Source of the DNA: Anaerolineae bacterium
GTDB lineage: Bacteria; Chloroflexota; Anaerolineae; Anaerolineales; Villigracilaceae
Reading direction: 5' to 3'
Assembly: GCA_003130845.1 (NCBI GenBank)
Contig: QEXW01000136.1
Span: forward strand, 1-64,000
DNA: 64,000 nucleotides
Shown: one piece after another, positions 1 through 8,179 of the stretch
Layout: every line of letters begins with the position of its first letter
Position numbering within the stretch: the first letter of the stretch is position 1
Translations under genes and position numbers: made by a program
The notes under the pieces: model-generated
What the model was told of the DNA's origin: nothing
The model's database searches: none
What the model saw: only the letters and a program-made list of their open reading frames with translations

Positions 1-536
1 ATCAGCGGTAAAGCCAGCAGGTAGTTCAATTCAATTTGGGTGGAGGCGCCGTGTGCAATCGGCACAGGGGGGGTGAAGACCAAGCGATGTTTTTCAAGCG
101 TGTAGTTGTTGATGGATATGCCATCTATCCCCAGGCGTTCGATACGGAAGATGCCACCTCGCCGGTTGGGTTCGACCGCCATGGTGATGGTTTCGAGTGG
201 TCTGCCGCTGTGGTTGGTGAAGGTCACTTTTTGGTTGACCAGTAGGGTTTTATTGTCGTAATCGAATAGGGCTTCGATGGTGTAAGTGATGTTTTGAAGC
301 GCCGAGGATGTGTCTGGTGGGGAGGTTTCAGGGGTCAGGGATGGAGGTGGCGGAAGGGCAGGGGGTGTTGGGGTTGGCAGGTCGGTTGGTAGCGGCGTTA
401 GGGTGGCGACATGGGTTGGGGTGGGGGCTGGATTCTCTGTGGGGGTAACGGTGACCAGACCGGGTAAGGCTGGGCTGCAGGAGGTCAAAAGCCAAAAAAT
501 AAGGATGAAGGTGCGTGAGGTGTGTTTTTTGCTCAT
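1..536 (-). CDS. M1-peptidase-like lipoprotein, partial (C-terminal part beyond window)
   Basis: Open on the minus strand from an ATG at 536 to the window edge. Residues 1-20 form a short lipoprotein signal with the lipobox LLTSC (lipidated Cys20), followed by a Pro/Thr-rich linker to about residue 70. A beta-rich segment then aligns by eye with the N-terminal domain of the upstream gene (YTIEALFDY... here against YTISAQMDY... there, and TMAVEPN against VMAVNPN). The ATG overlaps the TGA of the upstream gene (ATGA), so the two are translationally coupled tandem paralogues. Probably a membrane-anchored extracellular aminopeptidase-like protein. The catalytic half lies outside the window, so activity cannot be judged. 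Confidence 0.8.
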   Translation of the reverse strand, partial: MSKKHTSRTFILIFWLLTSCSPALPGLVTVTPTENPAPTPTHVATLTPLPTDLPTPTPPALPPPPSLTPETSPPDTSSALQNITYTIEALFDYDNKTLLVNQKVTFTNHSGRPLETITMAVEPNRRGGIFRIERLGIDGISINNYTLEKHRLVFTPPVPIAHGASTQIELNYLLALPL

Positions 537-2110
537 CGGTAGGTGAAGTAGGAACGAAGTAAGTCGGAGTAATCGGCGGCGGTATGGGCAGACAAGGTGG
601 TGAAAAAGTCGTTGGCGGTGGCGATACGTTCACGATGACGGGTGTAGTAATCTTGCAAGAAGGCTAGGAATGCGGCATCTCCTATGCGGGAGCGCAGGGC
701 TTCGAGAAATTTGGCGCCTTGGAAGTAGACGGCGTTGACGTAGGCCCGGAACGTGTTGCTATCGTAGATGTGCGAATCTACATAGCCGGTAGGATTGTAG
801 GAATAGATGCGGAAGTTCCACCACCAGTTGAGCGCGCCAGGGTAATTGTACTCGTAGAAAATGCGCTCGCTGTAGGTGCAAAGCGCTTCATCGAGCCAGG
901 GTTCAAGTGCTTGGTCGTTGGCCACGGCTCCATACCACCACTGATGGGCGGTTTCGTGAACTGTGATGACGGATAGGTTGTTGCGTACTGTGCCATCGTA
1001 GGTCTCATAAAAGTTGGCGGCTAGGAAATATAGGCCGTCGGTCTCTAGGCCGTCATTTAAGTCGGTTTCGACTACGGAGAGGGCGGTGTGCGGATAGGGG
1101 CCATAGAGGTTTTGGTAGGTTAGGATGGCTTGGCGGGTGAGTTCAAGGGCATGTGTGGCGGCAACGGCGTGCTCGGCAAAGTAGTATTTGTAGATGGTGA
1201 TGCCGTTTGCTTCGGCGGTTTGTACTAGGAAGTAGGGGCTGGCGCTGATGGTGAAGTTGCGAGCGTTGGGTAGCTCGTAGACGAATGCGTCGTTGAGGTA
1301 GCGTGCGGGCGCTGAGGCGGCTACGACGGGCGGGTTGGCATCGCTGAAGGTCAGGCGCACATGGAAATCGGCTAGGGGATAGACTAGGTTTTCTCCGTAG
1401 GGGTGGGGGGCATGCAAAATCCATGCACCGTTGCCCATGTATGGAACAACGAAGGGGTACCAATCAATTAGGTTCACTTGCCGCCAGGTGTAGCCGAAGT
1501 TTTCGTGAGCGGTGGAACTGTAGGGCAGGTTTAATTGATAGGCGATGCCGATTTCGATGGTGTGCGTGGCGGGGAGGGGTGGGGTTAGGTTAATTGTTAA
1601 CCACTGTCCACTGAGGGTGTAATCGGCAGGTGCATGGTTAATGGTCAGGTTTTGAAGCGAGAAGACTCCTCTCCATAAGTTTGGGTTGACGGCCATGACC
1701 AGGGTAGAAAGCGTTTCTCCTGTCTGGTTTGGGTATGTTACGACTTGGCTAACAGTGACGGTGCGGTTAGCGTAGTCCATTTGTGCGGAGATGGTGTATT
1801 GGGGGTTTTTCCCATTCCAGGAGGCTGGTATTTCGCTCGGCCAAGGGGATGGTGAAGGGGGATTGGTAGGGGTGGACGGGATGGTTGCGGTTGGGGATGG
1901 TTGAACGGTGGGTTGGGGAATGGGTGTTTCGGTATTGGGAGCAGGTTGGAAGGGGGTGGAACTGGCTCGTGGGTTGGCTGTGACAAAGACGTAGGCTTCT
2001 TGTGGTTTTGGGTCGGTGGATGTGACGAGGGGGGCGGTGAGACAGGAGGAAAGAACAAAAAGGCAAAGGGTGAAGAAGAAAGCGAGAAGGAATGGTTGGC
2101 GGGCAGGCAT
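533..2110 (-). CDS. M1-family zinc metallopeptidase lipoprotein
   Basis: 525 residues. The signal peptide ends in the lipobox LSSC (Cys23), a Pro/Thr/Ser-rich tether runs to about residue 100, an M1-type beta domain follows, and then a gluzincin catalytic domain. The zinc motif is HETAH (385-389) with the third ligand Glu408 in WLDEAL, the family's HEXXH-X18-E spacing. The GAMEN exopeptidase motif is not recognisable; the equivalent stretch reads NDGLETDGL (352-360), so N-terminal substrate selection may differ from classic aminopeptidases. Likely cleaves peptides outside the membrane. The gene has no Shine-Dalgarno sequence; a TATAAT lies 7 nt before the ATG. It overlaps the next gene by 4 nt. 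Confidence 0.88.
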   Translation of the reverse strand: MPARQPFLLAFFFTLCLFVLSSCLTAPLVTSTDPKPQEAYVFVTANPRASSTPFQPAPNTETPIPQPTVQPSPTATIPSTPTNPPSPSPWPSEIPASWNGKNPQYTISAQMDYANRTVTVSQVVTYPNQTGETLSTLVMAVNPNLWRGVFSLQNLTINHAPADYTLSGQWLTINLTPPLPATHTIEIGIAYQLNLPYSSTAHENFGYTWRQVNLIDWYPFVVPYMGNGAWILHAPHPYGENLVYPLADFHVRLTFSDANPPVVAASAPARYLNDAFVYELPNARNFTISASPYFLVQTAEANGITIYKYYFAEHAVAATHALELTRQAILTYQNLYGPYPHTALSVVETDLNDGLETDGLYFLAANFYETYDGTVRNNLSVITVHETAHQWWYGAVANDQALEPWLDEALCTYSERIFYEYNYPGALNWWWNFRIYSYNPTGYVDSHIYDSNTFRAYVNAVYFQGAKFLEALRSRIGDAAFLAFLQDYYTRHRERIATANDFFTTLSAHTAADYSDLLRSYFTYR

Positions 2111-2117
2111 TGCTGGA

Positions 2118-2123
2118 ATTATA
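2118..2123 (-). promoter_or_regulatory. -10 box of a leaderless promoter for the M1 peptidase
   Basis: TATAAT on the minus strand followed by 7 nt (TCCAGCA) and the ATG at 2110. Transcription would start at or within a base or two of the start codon. No convincing -35 is visible. The same TATAATTCCAGC string precedes the pseudouridine synthase gene at 24866. Confidence 0.6.
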
Positions 2124-2230
2124 CTTTTTATGTCGGTGGAAAATTTTTTGTATCCATCGCCCGTAAGAGGTTTGCTCGCTGTGGGGGTGGTTCGCTTTTT
2201 TGTTCGTTTTTGGGTGGGTGGAGGCCGGTT

Positions 2231-3493
2231 TTATTCTCGGCTGATTTCCAGTAGTGCTTCTTGTAATTTTTGCACTTCCTCGAGGGTGTTGTAATGCACG
2301 GCGCCAACGCGCACCATGCCGCCTGAGTCTTCTAGGCCGAGCCGTTCGGTGACGTTGATGGCGTAGTAGTTGCCATCCCAGACGTAGATGCTTCGTTCGG
2401 CCAGTTTTTGGGCGACTTGGCGGGGAGGAATGTCTTTGAGACGGAAGGAGAAGGTGGCAACACGTTGTTCGAGTTTGCGCGGGTCGGTGATGCCGTAAAG
2501 CCGTAGGCCAGGAACCGATTGCAGGGCACTGAGCAAGGCACGGTTGAGTTCATATTCGTAGGCGCGTAGGGCAGTGAGGGCTTTTTTGAGCTCTAGGCGC
2601 CGGCCATGGTAGCCTTCTTCGGCCAGACCTTCTACGTATTCTGCGCCAAAGGTGCGTCCGAGCCACTCAAAGTATTCGAGCGCGCCTAACACACCGGCTA
2701 TGCCCTCATGGTTTTGGGTGCCGGTTTCAAATTTGTGGGGGAGGGCATTGGATGCCGGGCGGACTTTGTAGGCAAATAAAGACTCTAGTAGATGTCGTTT
2801 GCCGTACAGGATGCCGCAATGCGGACCAAAGTATTTGTAGGAGGATGAGACCAGGAAGTCACATCCCAACTGTTGTACGTCAATTGGCCCGTGTGCGGCG
2901 TATTGTACAGCATCTACATAGACGAGTGTTCCCACTGCATGTGCCATTTCGATAATTTTCGGCAATGGGTTGATGGTGCCAAGCGCATTGGATGCGTAGC
3001 CAACTGCTAGCAAGCGCGGTTTGTGCTCGAGTGCGCGTTCTAGGTCGGTCAGGTTGAGTGTGCCATCTTCGGGATGGAAATCTACCCATAGGACGTTGAC
3101 GCCTTTATCTTGGGCAGCCAGCACCCACGGCGTGACGTTGGCATCGTGGTCAAGCCGCGTGACGACAATCGTATCACCCGCTTGCCAGGTGCGTGCTATG
3201 GAGCGGCTGATGTGCAGGGTGAGGGTGGTCATGTTGTTGCCGAAGATGATTTCTCCAGGGTCAGTCGCATTGTAAAAATCGGCCATTGCTTGGTGGGCTT
3301 CTTCTAGGATGGCATCGGAGGCGATACTCGTGGCAAAGGCGCCTTCGTGGTTGGCGTTGCACTCCAATAGGTAGTGATTGATGCGTTCGAGCGATTGACG
3401 TGCAATTTGTGTGCCGCCAGGGTTGTCGAAGAAGATGACAGGTTTTTGTAGGGCAGGAAATTGGGCGCGAATATTTGCCAGGTCAAGTGACAT
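2231..3493 (-). CDS. Class V aminotransferase / cysteine desulfurase-like protein
   Basis: 420 residues, a complete fold type I PLP enzyme. The PLP lysine lies in SSSYKYFGPH, and an Asp and His typical of the cofactor pocket occur in VYVDAVQYAAHG. The sequence resembles the cysteine-desulfurase-like subgroup (relatives of VC1184) more than the SufS or IscS housekeeping enzymes. No Suf or Isc scaffold gene is nearby, so a role in Fe-S assembly is not supported by context; the substrate is unknown. The minus-strand spacer to the peptidase gene (2111-2230) holds that gene's promoter. Confidence 0.8.
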   Translation of the reverse strand: MSLDLANIRAQFPALQKPVIFFDNPGGTQIARQSLERINHYLLECNANHEGAFATSIASDAILEEAHQAMADFYNATDPGEIIFGNNMTTLTLHISRSIARTWQAGDTIVVTRLDHDANVTPWVLAAQDKGVNVLWVDFHPEDGTLNLTDLERALEHKPRLLAVGYASNALGTINPLPKIIEMAHAVGTLVYVDAVQYAAHGPIDVQQLGCDFLVSSSYKYFGPHCGILYGKRHLLESLFAYKVRPASNALPHKFETGTQNHEGIAGVLGALEYFEWLGRTFGAEYVEGLAEEGYHGRRLELKKALTALRAYEYELNRALLSALQSVPGLRLYGITDPRKLEQRVATFSFRLKDIPPRQVAQKLAERSIYVWDGNYYAINVTERLGLEDSGGMVRVGAVHYNTLEEVQKLQEALLEISRE

Positions 3494-3696
3494 GAGTGCC
3501 TCCGATGGAATCGTATAGCGATGGGTGAATCATATCATTTTTTCTCAGTATGGCAGAAAAGACAGAAAAGTGTAACGCGATATTCGAGCGTTGGTTTTCA
3601 TTTTTGTATCCTCGTTCAAGAATGTGCGGTTGTTTGTCGGAGTGTTGGCTTTTTTCTAAAAGCGTGCTATGCTGAAAATTGTAAAGGAGGTGCTGT

Positions 3697-4122
3697 ATGT
3701 TCCAGAATGTTTTGCTTGCGTTTGATGGGTCTGAGCCGGCTCGCAGGGCAGCCCAAATGGTTGCTGGCTTGGTTCGCTTTTGCCCATCTCCCGTTGTTTT
3801 GCGGGTGGTGGTTGCGTATGACCCTATTCCATCATATCTGGGTGAACCTCAGTTGCAAAGTGTGATTGATGAACGGATTGCAGAAGCTGAGACTGTGCTA
3901 AGGCAAGCGTTGGATGTGCTTGGTGAAACCCCTGCCGATATTCACACCGAAATTTTGGAAGGCCCGGCAGCCGATGCTATTTTGCGCGTGGCTCAAACGC
4001 GTGGCAATGATTTGATTGTGATGGGGTCGCGTGGGTTGGGGCAGATTACAGGGCTGTTGTTGGGCAGTCAGTCGCAGAAGGTGCTGAATCATGCGCCTTG
4101 CCCAGTGCTGGTTGTGCGATGA
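3697..4122 (+). CDS. Universal stress protein (UspA family)
   Basis: 141 residues, the usual single-domain length. It starts with FQNVLLAFDGSEPARRA (Asp10 in the ATP pocket) and ends with the ATP-binding signature GSRGLGQITGLLLGSQSQ, so it is probably an ATP-binding, dimeric cytoplasmic stress protein. A strong Shine-Dalgarno sequence (AAAGGAGGTG) precedes the ATG. It is divergent from the aminotransferase gene and followed directly by the 65-bp repeat array. Confidence 0.9.
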   Translation: MFQNVLLAFDGSEPARRAAQMVAGLVRFCPSPVVLRVVVAYDPIPSYLGEPQLQSVIDERIAEAETVLRQALDVLGETPADIHTEILEGPAADAILRVAQTRGNDLIVMGSRGLGQITGLLLGSQSQKVLNHAPCPVLVVR

Positions 4123-4129
4123 AGAGGGC

Positions 4130-4430
4130 AGCGTATAAGCAACGGATGGTGAAACGGATAAACAGATGGGGCAACGGATGATGGCAACGGATGGTGAAGC
4201 GGATAAACGGATGGGGCAACGGATGAGGAAACGGATAAGCGGATGAGGGCAGCGGATGGTGAAGCGGATAAACGGATGGGGCAACGGATGAGGAAACGGA
4301 TAAGCGGATGAGGGCAGCGGATGGAGAAGCGGATAAGCGGATGGGGCAACAGATGAGGAAACGGATAAGCGGATGAGGGCAGCGGATGGTGAAGCGGATA
4401 AGCGGATGGAGAAGCGGATGCGAGTGTAGA
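4130..4430. repeat. CGGAT-word tandem array with 65-bp higher-order period
   Basis: The whole usp-mobA gap (4123-4459) is made of words such as GCGGATGGTGAAG, CGGATAAACGG, GGGGCAACGG and GATGAGGAAACGG. They are arranged in a 65-bp unit whose starts fall at about 4187, 4252, 4317 and 4382. There are no unique spacers. All frames stay largely open because the period is not a multiple of three, so ORFs here are artefacts. Read on the minus strand, the words (CCATCCG, TCATCCG, TTGCCCCA) match the repeat inserted in hisH at 22052-22425. Confidence 0.9.
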
Positions 4431-4459
4431 TCTAGTCCGCGCTCATTCTGCTTCCCAGT

Positions 4460-5062
4460 TCATTCATTCTTTTCCGTTGCGAGCATTTCGGCGTGGTGGA
4501 ATTCTTCAGGGGTGTTAACGTTCCAAAAAGCCAGGCCATGTGGGTCGTAAGGTTGAATTTCTTCTGGTTGAAGAAGGCGCACCTGTACTCGCGGAAACCA
4601 TGAGATCAGCTTCCACTGATCGGTTAGGAGCGCTTCCTGGCAGGCTGGTAGGCAGGTTTCGCGCCGGTAAAGACTGTGGAGAGGCTCCATGCCCTGCGGT
4701 CCGGCAGGGATGACAACATCTACTTTCTCGTCAAGTAAGATGCGCTTTTGAAATTCAATCAGCGCTGGGCTGACAAAGGGCATATCGCAGGCTACGATGG
4801 CTACGAAAGGGTGAGAAGCGCATGTTAAGGCCGTATGTAGTCCACCCAGTGCACCACGCTGGGGGTAAATATCTGTAAAAAGCGGTAAGCCGAGAAAGCG
4901 GTAGGCTTGTGGGTTGTTGGTGGTGATAATGATTTCGTCAGCAATCGGGCGCACTCGTGCGATGATGCGCTCGATGAGCAGTTGGCCTCGAAAGGGTATC
5001 AGTGCTTTATCTTGCCCCATGCGGCTTGATTTTCCACCTGCTTGAATCGAAACGGTAAGCAT
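4460..5062 (-). CDS. mobA: Molybdenum cofactor guanylyltransferase
   Basis: 200 residues. The nucleotidyltransferase signature AGGKSSRMGQDKA lies at residues 8-20, the GALGGLHTAL loop follows, and the metal-binding CDMPF motif is present. The enzyme attaches GMP to molybdopterin to give the guanine dinucleotide cofactor. No other molybdenum cofactor gene is adjacent. The start is fixed by the conserved N-terminal beta strand, yet there is no Shine-Dalgarno sequence; a TATAAT sits 6 nt upstream, so the mRNA is probably leaderless. Divergent from the radical SAM gene, sharing a 73-bp control region. Confidence 0.9.
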   Translation of the reverse strand: MLTVSIQAGGKSSRMGQDKALIPFRGQLLIERIIARVRPIADEIIITTNNPQAYRFLGLPLFTDIYPQRGALGGLHTALTCASHPFVAIVACDMPFVSPALIEFQKRILLDEKVDVVIPAGPQGMEPLHSLYRRETCLPACQEALLTDQWKLISWFPRVQVRLLQPEEIQPYDPHGLAFWNVNTPEEFHHAEMLATEKNE

Positions 5063-5068
5063 TGTTGT

Positions 5069-5074
5069 ATTATA
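5069..5074 (-). promoter_or_regulatory. -10 box of a leaderless promoter for mobA
   Basis: TATAAT followed by ACAACA and the ATG at 5062 on the minus strand, a gap of 6 nt. This predicts transcription starting at the A of the start codon. Confidence 0.65.
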
Positions 5075-5135
5075 TAGTTATGTCTTTCAGTTTACCAGTT
5101 TCTTTGTTTTTCTTGTTTGCTTGATGAGGTGTTCT

Positions 5136-6248
5136 ATGCAAGATTTGGGAATGTTTCTTGATGCGATGACTGCGCGGGGCGAACTTTATCTTCCGTTGGA
5201 GAATGGTGCTCTTCGTTGTACGGCTTGCGCGCATCGTTGTCTGATTCGGCCGGGTAAACGGGGTATTTGCCAAGTGCGCTTTAATCAAGAGGGGGAGTTA
5301 CGCGTTCCTTGGGGGTATGTAGCAGCGCTGCAGGCCGATCCAATTGAAAAGAAGCCGTTTTCACATGTTTTGCCCGGCGCTACAGCGCTGACGTTTGGTA
5401 TGTTGGGCTGTGATTTGCATTGTGAGTATTGCCAGAACTGGCTGACATCTCAAGCAATGCGCGATCCGGCTTCGGCAGTGGCGGTTAATTTGGTGCGACG
5501 CATCAGCGCTGAGGAGTTGGTGAGCTTGGCAAGGCGGTATGAGGCCGATGTGCTGGTTTCTTCTTACAATGAGCCGTTGATTACTTCTGAGTGGAGCGTT
5601 TCTATTTTCAAGAAGGCAAAGGCCGCCGGGTTGCTGTGCGCTTTTGTCTCTAATGGTAACGCAACCCCTGAAGCGCTGGAGTATCTGCGCCCCTGGTTAG
5701 ATGCTTATAAGGTGGATTTGAAATCGATGCAGGAGAAGAACTATCGCCGTTTGGGGGCGGTGCTTAAGAATGTGTTGGATTCTGTTGCGCTGGCGCATGC
5801 ACTTGGTTTATGGGTGGAAGTGGTTACGCTCATCGTGCCGGGTTTCAATGATAGTAATGATGAACTGTATGATGCGGCACGTTTTTTGCATTCCGTTTCT
5901 GCAGATATTCCCTGGCATGTGACGGCTTTTCATCCTGATTATAAGATGACAGACTATGATTACACTTCACCCCAAACGCTGCTGCGAGCCGCTGAAATTG
6001 GCCGCGAAGCCGGATTAAGGTATGTGTATGCCGGTAATTTGCCGGGTCTGGTGGAAGATTATGAGTCGACCCACTGCCCTGCTTGTAATCGGGTGCTCAT
6101 TAAACGTCGGGGCTATGTGGTGATGGCTTATCATATTACTGAGAATGGCGCTTGTCCCTATTGCGGGACATCCATTGCTGGTGTGTGGCCTTCGGGTTCG
6201 CGGCGCGCACGTTTGCATGGCAGGGGGATGCCCGTTCTTGTTAGGTAG
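5136..6248 (+). CDS. AmmeMemoRadiSam-type radical SAM protein
   Basis: 370 residues from the ATG at 5136, chosen because GAGGTG stands 5 nt before it; an in-frame TTG at 5121 has no such signal. The N-terminal cysteines C28, C31, C35 and C45 form a zinc-ribbon-like motif. The radical SAM cluster is C92-x3-C96-x2-C99 (GCDLHCEYCQNW). A C-terminal CPAC...CPYC pair looks like a second metal knuckle. The family is related to pyruvate formate-lyase activase and usually neighbours AMMECR1 and Memo genes; neither is present here, so its partner must lie elsewhere. The substrate is unknown. Confidence 0.85.
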   Translation: MQDLGMFLDAMTARGELYLPLENGALRCTACAHRCLIRPGKRGICQVRFNQEGELRVPWGYVAALQADPIEKKPFSHVLPGATALTFGMLGCDLHCEYCQNWLTSQAMRDPASAVAVNLVRRISAEELVSLARRYEADVLVSSYNEPLITSEWSVSIFKKAKAAGLLCAFVSNGNATPEALEYLRPWLDAYKVDLKSMQEKNYRRLGAVLKNVLDSVALAHALGLWVEVVTLIVPGFNDSNDELYDAARFLHSVSADIPWHVTAFHPDYKMTDYDYTSPQTLLRAAEIGREAGLRYVYAGNLPGLVEDYESTHCPACNRVLIKRRGYVVMAYHITENGACPYCGTSIAGVWPSGSRRARLHGRGMPVLVR

Positions 6249-6274
6249 TGATTAACCTGTTGTATAATTCTTTT

Positions 6275-6290
6275 ACTGGCATTTGCCAGT
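6275..6290 (+). other. Small stem-loop in the leader of the family 5 ABC operon
   Basis: ACTGGC-ATTT-GCCAGT, a perfect 6-bp stem, just downstream of a TATAAT at 6263-6268 and about 60 nt before the binding-protein ATG. It has no T-run, so it is probably a 5' stabilising hairpin. Confidence 0.4.
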
Positions 6291-6349
6291 TGCAGGAGAG
6301 AGTTGTTTTAGGCTCTACTCTATTATTCCCATTCTCTTAGGAGGAGAAT

Positions 6350-8095
6350 ATGAAACGTTCCTTGTACGCCTTGTTCTTGCTGTTTGTATTGACCAGTTTG
6401 GTCCTGGCGGCTTGCGGCGAAGCAACCCCTACTCAGGCGCCGGTAGAACCAACCCAACCACCTGAACAAACGGCTGCGCCTGCCGAACCAACTCCTGTCC
6501 CCGATATTCCGGTGGCAACTTTCGATGGTAAATCGTTGGTTGTTCCAAAAGAGGAATGTAACGGTGATTACGCTGGTCTTTTCCAGGCGATTGAGGCGGT
6601 GGATGATTACACCGTCAAGTTTACTCTTTGCCGCCCCGACCCGGCGTTTCTCTCTAAGATTGCTTTCTCTCCGTTTGCCATTTATCCCTCGGAATGGCTC
6701 GAACGCACGGCTGCAGATGGAAAACGTACGAGTGAAGGCCTGGAAAAGCCGATTGGCACAGGGCCTTATAAGATTTCCCAATGGAAACGCGGAGAAAGTG
6801 TGAATTTCACCGCTTTTGAGAATTATTGGGGAGAGCAGCCTTTTGCGCAGACCCTAGTTATCCGCTGGCAATCGGAAGCCGCTGCTCGTCTGCTGGAACT
6901 GCAATCTGGTACAGTGGATGGCATTGATAACGTCGGTCCCTCGGATTTTGAAGTGGTGCGCAATGACCCGAATCTGGTCTTGGTAGAACGCCCAGCGCTC
7001 AATATTTTCTACATTGGCATGACCAATACCTTTAAGCCTTGGGATGATGTGCGCGTGCGCAAGGCGATTGCGTATGGTATTGACCGCCAGCGGATTGTGG
7101 ATAATTTTTATCCGGCCGGTTCGGAAGTCGCCTCGCATTTTACTCCTTGTTCCATTCCGAATGGCTGCGTGGGGGATGCTTGGTATGAGTTCAACCCCGA
7201 AGAAGGCCGCAAATTGCTGGCCGAGGCCGGGTTCCCGAATGGTTTCAAGACCAAGTTGTATTATCGCGATGTGGTGCGCGGTTATTTGCCCCAGGTTGCT
7301 AACGTGGCACAAGATGTTCAGGCACAACTCAAGCAAAATCTGAACATTGAGGCTGAGATCGTGGTGATGGAATCTGGTGCGTTCATTGAGGCTTCTACCA
7401 CCGGCAAACTGGATGGTCTGTACTTTTTGGGTTGGGGTGCCGATTATCCGCATATTACCAACTTCCTGGATTTCCATTTTGGCGCCTCGAACCCGCAGTT
7501 TGGCAATCCTTTCCCGGAGATTTATGAACAGTTGGTGAAAGGCGCTCAAGTTGCCGACCCCAAAGAGGCTGAGCCTTTCTATGTGGCTGCTAACAATGCC
7601 ATTCGTGACTTGGTGCCAATGGTGCCGGTGGCGCATGGCGGCTCGGGTACCGCTTATCGTGCTGATGTCACAAACCCGCAAGCCAGCCCACTGACCAATG
7701 AGCAGTTTGCTGTTTCTGACCCCGGTGGGCGCGATGTGTTCGTCTTTATGCAAAATGCCGAACCGATTAGTTTGTTCTGCGCCGATGAAACCGATGGCGA
7801 ATCGCTGCGCGCTTGTGACCAGGTCATGGAAGCCTTGTATGGGTATGAGGTCAACGGCACGGCAGTTGTGCCCGTTTTGGCCGAATCGTGTGAGCCGAAT
7901 GCCGATTTGACGGTCTGGACCTGTACCTTGCGCAAGGGCGTTAAGTTCCACGATGGTACTGACTTCACCTCTGCCGATGTGGTGGCTACATTCAACATGG
8001 GCCTGAATATTGCCTCGCCGACCCATGCTGGCAACACCGGCGTTTGGGAGTATTATGATTATCTCTGGGGTCTGATGAAGAAGCCCGCGAAATAA
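6350..8095 (+). CDS. ABC importer substrate-binding lipoprotein, family 5, apparently circularly permuted
   Basis: 581 residues. Signal peptide with a lipobox ending at Cys22 and a Pro/Thr linker to about residue 53. The folded part begins with FDGKSLVV... and DYTVKFTLCRPDPAF (86-100), which in ordinary SBP_bac_5 proteins lies in the middle of lobe I. The usual N-terminal part instead sits at the C terminus, residues about 459-581: the segment with EALYGYE, VPVLAESCEP, LRKGVKFHDGTDFTSADVV. All pieces seem present, so this is a permutation and not a deletion. Family members bind peptides, nickel or sugars; the ligand is unknown. AGGAGGAG precedes the ATG. First gene of a binding protein-permease-permease operon. 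Confidence 0.85.
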   Translation: MKRSLYALFLLFVLTSLVLAACGEATPTQAPVEPTQPPEQTAAPAEPTPVPDIPVATFDGKSLVVPKEECNGDYAGLFQAIEAVDDYTVKFTLCRPDPAFLSKIAFSPFAIYPSEWLERTAADGKRTSEGLEKPIGTGPYKISQWKRGESVNFTAFENYWGEQPFAQTLVIRWQSEAAARLLELQSGTVDGIDNVGPSDFEVVRNDPNLVLVERPALNIFYIGMTNTFKPWDDVRVRKAIAYGIDRQRIVDNFYPAGSEVASHFTPCSIPNGCVGDAWYEFNPEEGRKLLAEAGFPNGFKTKLYYRDVVRGYLPQVANVAQDVQAQLKQNLNIEAEIVVMESGAFIEASTTGKLDGLYFLGWGADYPHITNFLDFHFGASNPQFGNPFPEIYEQLVKGAQVADPKEAEPFYVAANNAIRDLVPMVPVAHGGSGTAYRADVTNPQASPLTNEQFAVSDPGGRDVFVFMQNAEPISLFCADETDGESLRACDQVMEALYGYEVNGTAVVPVLAESCEPNADLTVWTCTLRKGVKFHDGTDFTSADVVATFNMGLNIASPTHAGNTGVWEYYDYLWGLMKKPAK

Positions 8096-8121
8096 TCGTT
8101 CTCCCTCGTCTTGTATAAACC

Positions 8122-8157
8122 ATACGGGATGACGGGTATTGAACCGTCATCCCGTAT
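8122..8157 (+). other. 14-bp stem-loop between binding-protein and permease genes
   Basis: ATACGGGATGACGG pairs perfectly with CCGTCATCCCGTAT around an 8-nt loop. No T-run follows, so it is not a classic terminator. In importer operons such hairpins often protect the abundant binding-protein mRNA and lower permease expression; that role is inferred. Confidence 0.75.
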
Positions 8158-8179
8158 TCACACAAGGAATTGCCTGCCC

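Noticed and set aside
4089-4349. Minus-strand reading frames across the repeat array (86 and 128 codons)
   Set aside because: They exist only because the repeat lacks stop codons in several frames. The 65-bp period shifts frame each unit and no ribosome-binding site is present.
4130-4430. Possible CRISPR array
   Set aside because: The repeats abut without unique spacers, vary in word order, and no cas gene is in the window. It is a tandem repeat.
6854-8026. 390-codon frame antisense to the binding-protein gene
   Set aside because: It mirrors the codon structure of a clear lipoprotein gene on the plus strand and has no recognisable domain.
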